DNA of 64,000 nt, taken from positions 1 to 64,000 of the forward strand of contig NZ_JBISBV010000003.1 in the NCBI RefSeq assembly GCF_046592965.1, given 5' to 3'. The DNA comes from Marivita sp046592965. Lineage in GTDB: Bacteria; Pseudomonadota; Alphaproteobacteria; Rhodobacterales; Rhodobacteraceae. Below, piece by piece: positions 49,234-58,691 of the stretch. The notes below the pieces were generated by a model. That model worked only from the letters and a program-made list of their open reading frames with translations, made no database searches and was not told the DNA's origin. Position numbers and translations under genes: made by a program. The number at the start of each line of letters is the position of its first letter. The first letter of the stretch is position 1.

Positions 49234-50378
49234 CGCAGTGTTCCCCGAATGGATTGTTCCACGGGATATTGCGCGCCGAACCGTGCCCGCAGGATCGCCA
49301 CGAACAGGATCACCGCGCCGATCTGATGCGCAATCGCGATCTGCCAGGGGGCCATGTAAAGCACCGCGACAATCCCGAGACCCATCTGAATCCACAGCAT
49401 CGCAAAGACCGCGTTGAACCGGAACCGCGTGTCGGCATTGGCCGACTTGCGTGCCCGCAGCCAGACCACGATGCCGAAGGCGAGCAACAGGTAGCCCGCA
49501 ATCCGGTGCATGAATTGAACCAGCCCGGCGTTTTCGAAGAAGTTGCGCCAGACCGGCTCCAACTCGAACGGAAAGGGCGGCAGGAAGGCTCCGGCCATCA
49601 GCGGCCAGTCGTTATAGGTGCGCCCCGCGTCGATGCCCGCCACCAGCGCACCAAGCAGGATTTGCAGGAAGCTGAAATGCATCAGGCCGGTGGCAAGACT
49701 GAACAGCTTGCCCTCTCGCGACCGCCGTGCCTGCATCAGATCACGCTCCTTGCGCCCCAGAAGGAACGTGTACCAGGCGATGAAGCCAAGGATCACGAAC
49801 GCCAGCCCCAGATGCGTCGCAAGACGATAAGACGCCACGTCGAGCCGTGCGCCGGACAGGCCAGAGGCCACCATCCACCAGCCGATCGCGCCTTGGATAC
49901 CCCCAAGAGCGCCAATCAACACCAACCGGCCAGTCCAGCCTGCGGGGATTTTGCGCGCCAGGAGGAAGCCGAAAAAGCCAAGCGCCCAGACCAGACCAAT
50001 GACACGGCCAAGTTGCCTGTGGCCCCATTCCCACCAATAGATGAACTGGAACTCCGACAGGCTCATGCCCTTGTTCTGCAACTGGTATTCCGGGATCGCG
50101 CGGTAGAGATCAAACTCCCGCTGCCAGTCCTCGGCATTCAGCGGCGGGATCGCTCCGGTGACGGGGCGCCATTCGGTGATCGACAAGCCACTGTCGGTCA
50201 GACGGGTCAACCCTCCGACCACGATCATCACCGTGACCAGCGCGAACAGCACCATCAGCCAGATGCGGATCGCACCGCGCGCGTCGCTGCGGCCCTTGTC
50301 GATCATCCCGCCTTGCGGCGCGGCGGGCCTTGGCGTCGTGTCACCGACCTCTTCGAAAATGCTGCGTTTGCTGCTCAT
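49230..50378 (-). CDS. ctaA: Heme A synthase
   Basis: A 382-residue membrane protein with about eight helices. GGLTRLDSGLSITEWRPVTG and the four-His set (for example YWWEWGHRQLGR, THLGLAF, QFMHRIAGY, AIAHQIGA) identify the type 2 CtaA. It oxidises heme O to heme A for cytochrome c oxidase. It overlaps the M32 gene by 4 bases. Other cox assembly genes are absent here. Confidence 0.95.
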   Translation of the reverse strand: MSSKRSIFEEVGDTTPRPAAPQGGMIDKGRSDARGAIRIWLMVLFALVTVMIVVGGLTRLTDSGLSITEWRPVTGAIPPLNAEDWQREFDLYRAIPEYQLQNKGMSLSEFQFIYWWEWGHRQLGRVIGLVWALGFFGFLLARKIPAGWTGRLVLIGALGGIQGAIGWWMVASGLSGARLDVASYRLATHLGLAFVILGFIAWYTFLLGRKERDLMQARRSREGKLFSLATGLMHFSFLQILLGALVAGIDAGRTYNDWPLMAGAFLPPFPFELEPVWRNFFENAGLVQFMHRIAGYLLLAFGIVVWLRARKSANADTRFRFNAVFAMLWIQMGLGIVAVLYMAPWQIAIAHQIGAVILFVAILRARFGAQYPVEQSIRGTLR

Positions 50379-50448
50379 GCGCGCCTCCGTTCATTGCCCC
50401 GAACGTAGGATCGGGGGACGGGATCGTCCAGTCGGTCGCCCCGCGTGA

Positions 50449-51195
50449 TCATTCCGCCCGGTCCTTCCAGCGCACGATCTGGCGCAAGATACCGTGCATC
50501 ATCTGCACATCGGCGCGGGTCATCGGCATCCGGCTCCACATGTTGCGCAGATTGCGCTTCATGCCTTGAGCCTTGGTGTCAGGAAAAAAGAACCCGGCCT
50601 CGTCCAGCCTCTCTTCGTAATGAAGCGCCAGTTTGTCCATCTCGATCGCACTCGCCCAGTCCGTGCCGGCCATTTCCGTGACCTCTGCGGCGATCTCCAC
50701 GGTTTGACGTCGCCATTCATAGCCAGTGAGCAGCACGCATTGCCCAAGGTTGAGCGACGGAAACTCTGGGTTGACCGGCACCGAAATGATCGCATTGGCA
50801 AGGGCGATATCGTCATTCTCCAGACCCGCGCGTTCGGGCCCAAACAGCACCGCGACCTTTTCGCCGCGCGCGATCTTCTCGCGCGCCATTTCCATCGCGC
50901 GCTCTGGCGTGACGACCGGTTTGGTCATGCCACGCTGGCGCGCGGTGGTGGCAAACACGAAAGAGCAATCGGCCACCGCATCCACCGTCCGCTCGACCAG
51001 AACCGCCTCGTCCAGAAGCCGCCCGGCACCGGAGGCCATCGCCACCGATTTTGGATTCGGCCAGCCATCGCGTGGCGCCACCAGCCGCATCCGGTCCAGA
51101 CCGAAATTCCACATCGCCCGCGCCGCCGCGCCGATGTTCTCACCCATTTGCGGACGCACCAGCACAAAGGTCGGCTGCGGCATGTCGCTTGGCAT
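50449..51195 (-). CDS. trmJ: tRNA/rRNA methyltransferase TrmJ (SpoU/TrmH superfamily)
   Basis: ATG 51195 gives MPSDMPQPTFVLVRPQMGEN and a 248-residue SPOUT methyltransferase; the frame runs upstream but that part is not protein-like. ENIGAAARAMWNFGLDRMRL (motif 1), VLFGPERAGLENDDI (motif 2) and NPEFPSLNLGQCVLLTGYEW (motif 3) form the knotted SAM site. TrmJ makes 2'-O-methyl at position 32 of tRNA. It ends 70 bases before ctaA starts. Confidence 0.93.
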   Translation of the reverse strand: MPSDMPQPTFVLVRPQMGENIGAAARAMWNFGLDRMRLVAPRDGWPNPKSVAMASGAGRLLDEAVLVERTVDAVADCSFVFATTARQRGMTKPVVTPERAMEMAREKIARGEKVAVLFGPERAGLENDDIALANAIISVPVNPEFPSLNLGQCVLLTGYEWRRQTVEIAAEVTEMAGTDWASAIEMDKLALHYEERLDEAGFFFPDTKAQGMKRNLRNMWSRMPMTRADVQMMHGILRQIVRWKDRAE

Positions 51196-51327
51196 CTGGT
51201 AGAACTCCGGTTGGCAAAACTCGCGCCTGACTATTGCGGCGGCGCGCAAAGGGCAAGCCATGCAGCCCCTTGGCGCGATGCCGCAAAACACGGTATAGGG
51301 ACGCGAACAAACAAGAAGGGGCGCCAG

Positions 51328-51951
51328 ATGTCCGACGCCGAGCAGCCGCAAATCTATCTCATCACCCCGCCCGAGATCGAACTCAGCCACTTTCCGACGG
51401 CGCTGTCACAGGTTCTGGACGCGGTCGATGTCGCCTGCATCCGCCTGTCGCTGGCGAGCCGCGACGAAGATCTGATTCTGCGCGCGGCAGACGCCGTGCG
51501 CGACGTGGCCCACCGCTACGACGTGGCGCTGGTGATTGACACCCATGTCGTGTTGGCCCAACGCCTTGGGCTGGATGGCGTACACCTGACCGACGGCGCG
51601 CGCTCTGTGCGCATGGCCCGCAAGGAACTTGGCGCGGATGCCATCGTCGGTGCGTTTTGCGCCCAGTCGCGCCATGACGGGATGTCCGCCGGAGAGGCGG
51701 GTGCCGATTACGTCAGTTTCGGTCCGGTTGGGGAAACCGCGCTTGGCGACGGCTCGCGAGCCGATGCCGAACTGTTCGAGTGGTGGTCCAAGATGATTGA
51801 GCTTCCGGTCGTCGCCGAAGGCGGCGTGACGGCCGAAACCATGCGCGCCCTTGCTCCGATCACGGATTTCTTCGGCATCGGTGAGGAAATCTGGCGCAGC
51901 GATGATCCGGCGGCCGCACTCACCGCGCTGATGGCAGCAATGACGGGCTGA
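51328..51951 (+). CDS. ThiE-like thiamine phosphate synthase family protein
   Basis: A 207-residue TIM barrel starting MSDAEQPQIYLITPPEIELS, with LGLDGVHLTDGARSVR, GADYVSFGPVGETALGDG and FFGIGEEIWRSDDPAAAL in the positions of ThiE motifs. Canonical ThiE has FDGVHLGQ and DY-GVGP-F; the changes here (HLTDG, FGPVGE) suggest a divergent paralogue, so thiamine synthesis is uncertain. ATG 51328 has AAGAAGGGG upstream. No thi genes are adjacent. Confidence 0.82.
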   Translation: MSDAEQPQIYLITPPEIELSHFPTALSQVLDAVDVACIRLSLASRDEDLILRAADAVRDVAHRYDVALVIDTHVVLAQRLGLDGVHLTDGARSVRMARKELGADAIVGAFCAQSRHDGMSAGEAGADYVSFGPVGETALGDGSRADAELFEWWSKMIELPVVAEGGVTAETMRALAPITDFFGIGEEIWRSDDPAAALTALMAAMTG

Positions 51952-51958
51952 CGGTGCC

Positions 51959-52022
51959 GGGGGCTGTCTGCCCCCGCGTCGCTACGCTCCTCACCCGCGA
52001 AGGTATTTTTGAACCAGAGAAG
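51959..52022 (-). repeat. Rhodobacterales-type GC-rich intergenic repeat, copy 3 (diverged)
   Basis: Reads on the minus strand as CTTCTCTGGTTCAAAAATACC, a degenerate middle, and a GGGGGC-AGACA-GCCCCC hairpin. It faces copy 4 in inverted orientation. Confidence 0.7.
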
Positions 52023-52160
52023 TAACGGAATCTTAACGATATCCAGTCACACTGATCCGGCGGTACAGGCGGAGGCGCCGATGGCCGTAACCGGAGACGC
52101 CCCTTGCCAGATGTGCAAGGGGTGGACCCGGCGGGCCACTTCTCTGGTTCGAAAATACCT
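52001..52160. repeat. Inverted repeat pair enclosing 114 bases and an inner hairpin
   Basis: The arms 52001-52023 and 52138-52160 match at 22 of 23 positions when one is reversed. Between them, CCCCTTGC (52100-52107) and GCAAGGGG (52115-52122) form a second perfect 8-bp hairpin. It looks like a small non-coding element with terminal inverted repeats; no target-site duplication was established. Confidence 0.7.
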
Positions 52161-52193
52161 CGGGGGAGGCCGAAGGCCGGGGGCAGCGCCCCC
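52139..52193 (+). repeat. Rhodobacterales-type GC-rich intergenic repeat, copy 4
   Basis: CTTCTCTGGTTC, AAATACCTCGGGGGAGG and GGGGGC-AGC-GCCCCC, 12 bases from the end of the convergent Ysc84 gene. Confidence 0.8.
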
Positions 52194-52204
52194 ATCCACT
52201 TGGG

Positions 52205-52762
52205 TCAAGGAATGATGCGCGTGTATTTCACACCTTCAAGCGTCGCTCCGATGCGCAATCCGGCCTGACCGAAGATCACCGCGATGATCGGTGCGAGGGA
52301 TGTCGTGGTTTCGGCCGCAATCGTTTCGCCACCTTCTGGAATCGCGTACTCGACATTGGCGCCGGCTGCCCAGCCCGGAGACCGGCGGAAATTCATCAAC
52401 GCGGATTCGGTCATGAAGAACAGGACATGTGCATATTGCTGCGCGCCGATCTGAATGCCGGCACTGGCCTTGGTTGTGGAGTAATAGTCGACCGTCACAC
52501 CGTTCACCCGAAGCGCGCCACGCCCGTAAGCGCCGCCGAGGCCAAGCCCGGCTTCCGTCACCAGGGGCATGACCAGCAGGCCGTTCGCATTGGCGGCCAG
52601 ATTCTGCGTGCCGGGGAAGCGGCGATACATTTCGCCAAGGGTGGCATCGACGCGGGCGTCGATGCGCGCGCCGCCATTGCCGCCAATCGCGTTGTTGCAC
52701 CCTGCCAACAGAAGGGTTCCGCCCAGACCAAGGGCCAGCTCGCGTCGTGTCAGGGATGTCAT
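52205..52762 (-). CDS. Ysc84-domain lipoprotein
   Basis: A 185-residue protein with a Tat-like or Sec lipoprotein signal: TRRELALGLGGTLLLAGC, with the twin Arg and lipobox LLAGC (Cys22). The rest (about 40-185) matches the Ysc84/SYLF lipid-binding domain (GLLVMPLVTEAGLGLGGAYG, AGIQIGAQQYAHVLFFMTES). It probably sits in the periplasm attached to a membrane and binds phospholipid. Its role is unknown; homologues are common in proteobacteria. Confidence 0.88.
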   Translation of the reverse strand: MTSLTRRELALGLGGTLLLAGCNNAIGGNGGARIDARVDATLGEMYRRFPGTQNLAANANGLLVMPLVTEAGLGLGGAYGRGALRVNGVTVDYYSTTKASAGIQIGAQQYAHVLFFMTESALMNFRRSPGWAAGANVEYAIPEGGETIAAETTTSLAPIIAVIFGQAGLRIGATLEGVKYTRIIP

Positions 52763-52892
52763 GTGTCTGCTCTTTCTATGCCGCTATGTGTACGGATGCC
52801 TCGTTGCTCCGGCTGTTTCGCCGGTTATGTGCAATCATAGCAAGTTCTTGCCGACCTGTCACCAATGATAGTGGCGCATCGGCGAGGCACCG

Positions 52893-53891
52893 CTATCCAT
52901 TGAGAAGCCGTGCCGCCGCCGGAGCGAAATAAGTGAGCACGCCATCGCATCCGGCGCGCTTGAACGCCATCAGGCTTTCCAGGATCACCCGGTCGCCATC
53001 CAGCCAGCCGCGCTCGATCGCGCCCGCCAGCATCGCGTATTCGCCCGACACCTGATAGGCAAAGGTCGGCACACCGAACATCTCCTTGGTGCGGCGGCAA
53101 ATGTCGAGATAGGGCATGCCGGGTTTGATCATCACCATGTCGGCCCCCTCGGACAGATCGCGCGCCACCAGGCGCATCGCCTCGTCCGAATTGCCGGGGT
53201 CCATCTGGTAGCCCTTTTTGTCGCCCTTGAAAGCGCCCGACGCGCCAACCGCGTCGCGGAAGGGGCCGTAAAAGGCGCTGGCGTATTTGGCGGCGTAGCT
53301 GAGGATTGCCACGTTCTTGAAGCCTTCGCCCTCAAGCGCGGAGCGCATTGCCGCGATGCGGCTGTCCATCATGTCGGACGGGCCGATGATGTCGGCCCCG
53401 GCGCGGGCCTGGCTCAGCGTCTGCTTCACCAAGGCCTCGACCGTGCGGTCGTTGACGATATAGCCATCCTCCGTGAACCCGTCGTGACCGGTGACGTTAT
53501 AGGGATCAAGCGCCACATCCGTCATCACCATCATTTCCGGCAGCGCGTCCTTGATCGCGCGGGTGGCGCGGTTTGACAGGTTCTCGGGATTCCACGCCTC
53601 GGCGCAATCTTCGGACTTGCGGGACGGGTCGGTATAGGGAAACAGGCAGATCGCAGGGATGCCCAGCGCATGAGCCTCGTGCGCGGCTTCGACCACCTTG
53701 TCGACCGAGCGGCGCACCACGCCGGGCATTGACGCCACCGGTTCCTCGACGCCGTCGCCATCGCGCACGAAGACCGGCCAGATGAAATCGGCAGGTGTCA
53801 GGACGTTCTCGCGCACCAATGCGCGCAAGCCTTCGGTGCGGCGCAAACGGCGCAGACGTGTGGCGGGAAAAGCGGGGGTGATCGGTTTCAT
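52893..53891 (-). CDS. hemB: Delta-aminolevulinic acid dehydratase (porphobilinogen synthase)
   Basis: ATG 53891 gives MKPITPAFPATRLRRLRRTE and 332 residues. LSYAAKYASAFYGPFRDAVG and MVMIKPGMPYLDICR contain the two active-site lysines. The zinc-cysteine motif of animal enzymes is replaced by VALDPYNVTGHDGFTEDGYI with Asp residues, the magnesium or metal-independent form of alphaproteobacteria. It condenses two 5-aminolevulinates in tetrapyrrole synthesis. Confidence 0.96.
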   Translation of the reverse strand: MKPITPAFPATRLRRLRRTEGLRALVRENVLTPADFIWPVFVRDGDGVEEPVASMPGVVRRSVDKVVEAAHEAHALGIPAICLFPYTDPSRKSEDCAEAWNPENLSNRATRAIKDALPEMMVMTDVALDPYNVTGHDGFTEDGYIVNDRTVEALVKQTLSQARAGADIIGPSDMMDSRIAAMRSALEGEGFKNVAILSYAAKYASAFYGPFRDAVGASGAFKGDKKGYQMDPGNSDEAMRLVARDLSEGADMVMIKPGMPYLDICRRTKEMFGVPTFAYQVSGEYAMLAGAIERGWLDGDRVILESLMAFKRAGCDGVLTYFAPAAARLLNG

Positions 53892-53993
53892 CTGGGCGGT
53901 CCTTGTCTTTGCCGTATTTGGGTGGCATGGAATGTGCGCTGGAACAAGGCCTTCACCCCTCATTGGCCGCAAGAATCAGGGAACAAGATCGCC

Positions 53994-54518
53994 TTGGATT
54001 GGTACACCACCGTCTTTGAAATGATTGATATGCGGTCCTTTTCCAACCTTTGGTTCTGGATCGCGTTGGCGGTTGTGTGGTCGTCGGCAAGCCATTGGGT
54101 GCTTGGTGTCCCATATGACATGATCGCGCGCGCGCAGCGCCGGGGCGGGCAGGCCGCCGAAGACCTGCTGGAGCTTTTGCGCATCAACACGGGCCGTATC
54201 CTTTACATTGCGGACGAGGCCGGCATCTGGATCGTCGCGGGGGGCACGTTCTTTCTGACTGGCTTTTTCACGTTGGGCTGGTTTTATGGCATCGAGATTG
54301 CGCAGGCGCTGTTTTTGCTCGGCTTTCCGATGTCGATTGTCGGTTTGCTGAGCTTTCGCGCCGCGCACGCGCTGCACACGCGCGATCATGATCTCGCGGC
54401 GGTCTACAAACGCCTGGCCTGGCACCGGCTTTTCGTGCGCATCATCGGTATGATCTCGATCTTCGTCACCGCGATGTGGGGGATGTATCAAAACCTCAAT
54501 ATCGGTGTGCTTGGTTGA
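53994..54518 (+). CDS. Rhodobacterales-conserved four-helix membrane protein
   Basis: A frame with LDWYTTVFEMIDMRSFSNLW, several hydrophobic helices (FWIALAVVWSSASHWVLG, GIWIVAGGTFFLTGFFTLGW, ALFLLGFPMSIVGLLSF, VRIIGMISIFVTAMWGM) and a charged loop. I place the start at TTG 53994 (174 residues); ATG 54021 is an alternative. I recall such proteins annotated as 'component of SufBCD complex', but nothing in the sequence or context supports an Fe-S role. It lies 33 bases before mfd and may share its transcript. Confidence 0.75.
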   Translation: MDWYTTVFEMIDMRSFSNLWFWIALAVVWSSASHWVLGVPYDMIARAQRRGGQAAEDLLELLRINTGRILYIADEAGIWIVAGGTFFLTGFFTLGWFYGIEIAQALFLLGFPMSIVGLLSFRAAHALHTRDHDLAAVYKRLAWHRLFVRIIGMISIFVTAMWGMYQNLNIGVLG

Positions 54519-54551
54519 CGCGGCACGTCCTGCGCGCCACATGACGCGGTT

Positions 54552-57500
54552 ATGAGCACATCCAATCACATCGTCATGGGCGGCGCGCCCGAGGGGTTCG
54601 ACGCGCGTCTGGTTTTGAGCGAAGCGGAAAAGTCCGGCGGCGCGGTGTGCCATATCGCGCGCGACGACCGCCGCATGGCGCAGATGCGCGATGCGCTGCG
54701 GCTTTATGCGCCCGACATGCCGGTGTTCGTGTTTCCGGGCTGGGATTGCCTGCCCTATGACCGGGTATCGCCCAATCCAGAGATCTCGGCGGCCCGCATG
54801 GCGACATTGGCGGCCCTGACGCACGCCATGCCGTCGGCCTATGTGCTGCTGACCACCATGACGGCGGCGACGCAATATGTGCCCGCACGCTCGGTCCTGC
54901 GCGAAGCAGCGTTTACCGCGGTCGTGGGCAAGCGTGTGAACGAAGACGCGCTGCGTAACTTCCTGGTGCGCATGGGATTTTCGCAATCGCCAACGGTGCT
55001 TGAGCCGGGCGACTATGCCATTCGCGGCGGCATCATCGACATCTATCCACCCGGAGAGGGCGGTCCGGTGCGGCTCGATCTGTTTGGCGACGTTCTCGAC
55101 GGCGCACGCCGCTTTGATCCCGCGACCCAGCGCACCACCGAGAAACTGGACGTGGTCGAACTCGCGCCGGTGTCCGAGGTTATTCTCGACGAGGCGGCAA
55201 TCACCCGGTTCCGGCAGAATTACCGCATTGAATTCGGCGCGGCCGGCAGTGACGACCCGCTTTACGAAGCCGTCAGCGCAGGCCGCAAGCAGGCCGGGAT
55301 GGAACATTGGCTGCCGTTCTTCCACGATCATCTGGAAACGCTGTTCGATTATCTGCCCGGTGTCAGCGTCACGCAGGATGACCAGATCACCGCCGCGCGA
55401 CTGTCGCGCTGGGACGGGATCGTCGATCAGTACGAAACGCGCAAACTGGCGCTGCAACAGAAATCCCGCATGGATACGGTCTACAAACCGGTTCCGCCCG
55501 CGCAGCTTTATCTGGACGACGCCGCGTGGGAGGCCGCGTTGGGGGACCGGCGCGTGGTGCAGTTTCATCCATTGGCGCAAGCGTCCGGCCCCAATGTCGT
55601 GGACGCGGGCGGGCGGATCGGCCGAAATTTCGCACCAGAGCGTCAGCAGGAAAACATCAGCCTGTTCAGTGCCTTGGCCGATCATGTTCGCAAAAAGATG
55701 GAAGACGGCCCGGTTGTCATCGCGTCGTATTCCGAAGGCGCACGCGAGCGGCTTTCGGGGTTGATCGAAGACGAAGGACTGTCCGAGACGATTGCCGTCA
55801 CCGATATGACGCGGGTCGGCAAGCGGGGATTGCACCTGACCGTCTGGCCTTTGGAGCAGGGGTTCGAGGCGCCTTGGAACGGCGGCAGGATAACGGTCGT
55901 ATCCGAACAGGACGTGCTGGGCGACCGGTTGATCCGCACCTCGAAAAAGCGCCGCAAGGCCGAGAATTTCCTGACCGAAACGCAATCCCTGAGCCCCGGT
56001 GATCTGGTTGTCCATGTGGATCACGGCATCGGGCGGTATCTGGGAATGGAGGTCATCACGGCGGCGGGCGCTGCGCATGAATGCCTGCTGCTGGAATATG
56101 CCGAAGGCTCAAAGCTTTACCTTCCGGTCGAGAATATCGAATTGCTGTCGCGCTATGGTCACGAGGAGGGCTTGCTTGACAAACTGGGCGGCGGCGCGTG
56201 GCAGGCCAAGAAAGCCAAGCTGAAAGAGCGTATCCGCGAGATGGCGGACAAGCTGATCCGCGTGGCCGCCGAGCGCGCCTTGCGCAAAGCGCCGATCATG
56301 GATCCGCCGCCGGGCGCGTGGGACGCGTTCTCGGCGCGCTTTCCCTATCAGGAAACCGACGACCAATTGCGCGCCATCGAGGATGTGATGGCCGACATGC
56401 ACTCCGGTCAGCCGATGGATCGGCTGATCTGTGGCGATGTGGGGTTCGGCAAGACCGAAGTCGCCATGCGCGCGGCCTTCGTTGCGGCCATGTCGGGCGT
56501 TCAGGTGGCGGTGATCGCGCCGACCACGCTGCTGGCGCGCCAGCACTACAAGAGCTTTGCCGAGCGCTTCCGGGGTTTCCCGCTTGAGGTGCGCCCGCTG
56601 TCGCGCTTTGTGTCGGCCAAGGACGCCAACGCCACCCGCGATGGGCTGGCGCGCGGCACGGTGGACATTGTCGTCGGCACACATGCGCTGCTGGCAAAAA
56701 GCGTTCGATTTCAAAATCTTGGCTTGCTCATTATCGACGAAGAGCAGCATTTCGGCGTCGGTCACAAGGAACGGCTCAAGCAGTTGCGCACCGACATTCA
56801 TGTGCTCACCCTGACCGCAACGCCGATCCCGCGCACGTTGCAACTCTCATTGTCAGGCGTGCGCGATCTGTCGATCATCGGCACGCCCCCCGTCGATCGT
56901 CTGGCCATCCGCACCTATGTCAGCGAATTCGACGCGATCACCATCCGCGAGGCGCTTTTGCGTGAACATTATCGTGGCGGGCAAAGTTTCTTCGTGGTAC
57001 CGCGCATCTCTGATTTGCCTGAGATCAAGGAATTTCTGCGCGAACAGGTGCCCGAAGTGTCCTACATGGTCGCGCATGGCCAGATGGCGGCGGGTGAGCT
57101 GGATACCCGCATGAATGCCTTTTACGACGGCAAATACGATGTGCTTCTGGCGACGACCATCGTGGAATCCGGCCTTGATATCCCGACCGCCAACACGATG
57201 ATCATTCACCGCGCCGATATGTTCGGGTTGAGCCAGCTTTACCAGATCCGGGGTCGGGTGGGCCGCTCGAAAACCCGCGCCTATGCGTATCTCACAACCA
57301 AGCCGCGCGCGAAGTTGACCAAGACCGCCGAAAAGCGCCTGCGCGTTCTGGGCAGCCTCGACACGCTGGGTGCCGGGTTCACGCTGGCGTCCCAGGATCT
57401 CGACATTCGCGGCGCTGGCAACCTCTTGGGCGAGGAGCAGTCCGGCCAGATGCGCGATGTGGGGTACGAACTTTACCAATCCATGCTGGAAGAGGCGATT

Positions 57501-58016
57501 GCCAAAATCCGCTCGGGCGAAATGGAAGGGCTGTCAGAAGCCGACGATCAATGGGCACCACAGATCAATTTGGGCGTCCCGGTGCTGATCCCCGAGGAAT
57601 ACGTGCCCGACCTCGACGTGCGGCTCGGCCTTTATCGGCGTCTGTCCTCGCTCACCACCAAGGTGGAACTGGAAGGCTTTGCCGCCGAGCTGATCGACCG
57701 GTTCGGAAAGCTTCCCAAAGAGGTCAACACGCTAATGCTGGTGGTGCGCATCAAGGCGATGTGCAAGCGCGCCGGAATTGCCAAGCTCGATGCCGGGCCC
57801 AAAGGGGCGACGATCCAGTTCCACAACGACAAATTCGCCTCTCCCGAAGGGCTGGTGGATTTCATCAAGGATCAGAACGGGCTCGCCAAGGTGAAGGACA
57901 ACAAGATTGTCGTGCGCCGCGACTGGAAGAAAGACAGCGATAAGATCAAGGGCGCGTTCTCGATCGCTCAGGATCTTGCCCGCAAGCTCAAGGACGCCAA
58001 GACCGCAAAAGCCTGA
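54552..58016 (+). CDS. mfd: Transcription-repair coupling factor
   Basis: An 1154-residue helicase-like translocase. The N-terminal UvrB-homology part (about 1-480) is followed by the RNA polymerase-interacting CarD-like domain (LSPGDLVVHVDHGIGRYLGM, about 480-545). The motor has Walker A GDVGFGKTEVAMRA (near 627), DEEQ box IIDEEQHFGVGHKERL, LTATPIPRTLQ, and motif VI YQIRGRVGRSKTRAYAYL, and the C-terminal D7 domain completes it. It removes stalled RNA polymerase and recruits UvrA. Length is typical. Confidence 0.97.
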   Translation: MSTSNHIVMGGAPEGFDARLVLSEAEKSGGAVCHIARDDRRMAQMRDALRLYAPDMPVFVFPGWDCLPYDRVSPNPEISAARMATLAALTHAMPSAYVLLTTMTAATQYVPARSVLREAAFTAVVGKRVNEDALRNFLVRMGFSQSPTVLEPGDYAIRGGIIDIYPPGEGGPVRLDLFGDVLDGARRFDPATQRTTEKLDVVELAPVSEVILDEAAITRFRQNYRIEFGAAGSDDPLYEAVSAGRKQAGMEHWLPFFHDHLETLFDYLPGVSVTQDDQITAARLSRWDGIVDQYETRKLALQQKSRMDTVYKPVPPAQLYLDDAAWEAALGDRRVVQFHPLAQASGPNVVDAGGRIGRNFAPERQQENISLFSALADHVRKKMEDGPVVIASYSEGARERLSGLIEDEGLSETIAVTDMTRVGKRGLHLTVWPLEQGFEAPWNGGRITVVSEQDVLGDRLIRTSKKRRKAENFLTETQSLSPGDLVVHVDHGIGRYLGMEVITAAGAAHECLLLEYAEGSKLYLPVENIELLSRYGHEEGLLDKLGGGAWQAKKAKLKERIREMADKLIRVAAERALRKAPIMDPPPGAWDAFSARFPYQETDDQLRAIEDVMADMHSGQPMDRLICGDVGFGKTEVAMRAAFVAAMSGVQVAVIAPTTLLARQHYKSFAERFRGFPLEVRPLSRFVSAKDANATRDGLARGTVDIVVGTHALLAKSVRFQNLGLLIIDEEQHFGVGHKERLKQLRTDIHVLTLTATPIPRTLQLSLSGVRDLSIIGTPPVDRLAIRTYVSEFDAITIREALLREHYRGGQSFFVVPRISDLPEIKEFLREQVPEVSYMVAHGQMAAGELDTRMNAFYDGKYDVLLATTIVESGLDIPTANTMIIHRADMFGLSQLYQIRGRVGRSKTRAYAYLTTKPRAKLTKTAEKRLRVLGSLDTLGAGFTLASQDLDIRGAGNLLGEEQSGQMRDVGYELYQSMLEEAIAKIRSGEMEGLSEADDQWAPQINLGVPVLIPEEYVPDLDVRLGLYRRLSSLTTKVELEGFAAELIDRFGKLPKEVNTLMLVVRIKAMCKRAGIAKLDAGPKGATIQFHNDKFASPEGLVDFIKDQNGLAKVKDNKIVVRRDWKKDSDKIKGAFSIAQDLARKLKDAKTAKA

Positions 58017-58070
58017 TCGTGGTCATAGGCCAGGAGGAGCAGCGGTGATCCGGGAAGGTGAGGGGTGATC

Positions 58071-58144
58071 TGGAGCGGGTGAAGGGAATCGAACCCTCGT
58101 CTGGAGCTTGGGAAGCTCTCGCTCTACCATTGAGCTACACCCGC
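58071..58144 (-). tRNA. tRNA-Gly (anticodon CCC)
   Basis: 74 bases including encoded CCA. The acceptor GCGGGTG pairs with CACCCGC, the D-stem region is TAGCTCAATGGTAGAGC, and the anticodon loop TTCCCAA gives CCC (codon GGG). The T-arm is GAGGGTTCGATTCCCTT. Confidence 0.95.
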
Positions 58145-58226
58145 CGTGATGATGTTCTTACGACGACAATCAAACGCCCTCAAGACAAATTGCGCGCCGT
58201 GACCCATAGCACCTTCGATGGGTGCA

Positions 58227-58691
58227 TCATGAATCGAACACGTCCGTGATGTCCAAGTCGCGGCGCAACCGCGCGCGGGCGCGGGCCAGGCGCGACATGA
58301 CGGTGCCGACGGGAATATCCAGTTCTGCGGCCAGTTCCGACGGCGTCAGCCCGTCGAGGGCAACGCGGCGCAGCAGGGCGCGGTCGGTCTCGGGAAGCGT
58401 GTCGAGATGGGCCAGCACTTGCGAACACAGACACGCGAGCCCGGCATCCTCGACATTCGGTCCGCAATCATCCTCAAGCGGGGCTTCCCGCGCCGCGCTG
58501 CGTGCGCGGGCGAGGGCTGCGTGCCGCAGCGCGGTCATCATGTAGGGCAGCGGGCGATCGATGCGCGCTCCGTCCGCTTTGCGTTGAAGAACCGCCAGAT
58601 ACACCTCGTGGCACAGGTCTTCGGCGTCTTGCGGGCTGCGTGACAGGCGACGGGCGCGGGCCAGCAGACGGGTGTGGTTTTGTATGTCCAT
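58227..58691 (-). CDS. ECF-type RNA polymerase sigma factor
   Basis: ATG 58691 gives MDIQNHTRLLARARRLSRSP and 154 residues. Region 2 is SPQDAEDLCHEVYLAVLQRK (about 19-38) with DRPLPYMMTALRHAALAR; region 4 is ALLRRVALDGLTPSELAAEL and DIPVGTVMSRLARARARLRR. The frame extends upstream, but that part is Arg/Ser-rich noise. No obvious anti-sigma gene follows. A divergent EF-hand gene lies 224 bases away, and I infer but cannot show that they are linked. Confidence 0.88.
   Translation of the reverse strand: MDIQNHTRLLARARRLSRSPQDAEDLCHEVYLAVLQRKADGARIDRPLPYMMTALRHAALARARSAAREAPLEDDCGPNVEDAGLACLCSQVLAHLDTLPETDRALLRRVALDGLTPSELAAELDIPVGTVMSRLARARARLRRDLDITDVFDS

Noticed and set aside
51920..52195. 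Short frame with LPRGIF-type peptide over the intergenic repeat
   Set aside because: The same pseudo-peptide arises from each copy of the GC-rich repeat, so it is a by-product of the element.
53976..56078. Long open frame antisense to mfd
   Set aside because: Low-complexity shadow frame of mfd.
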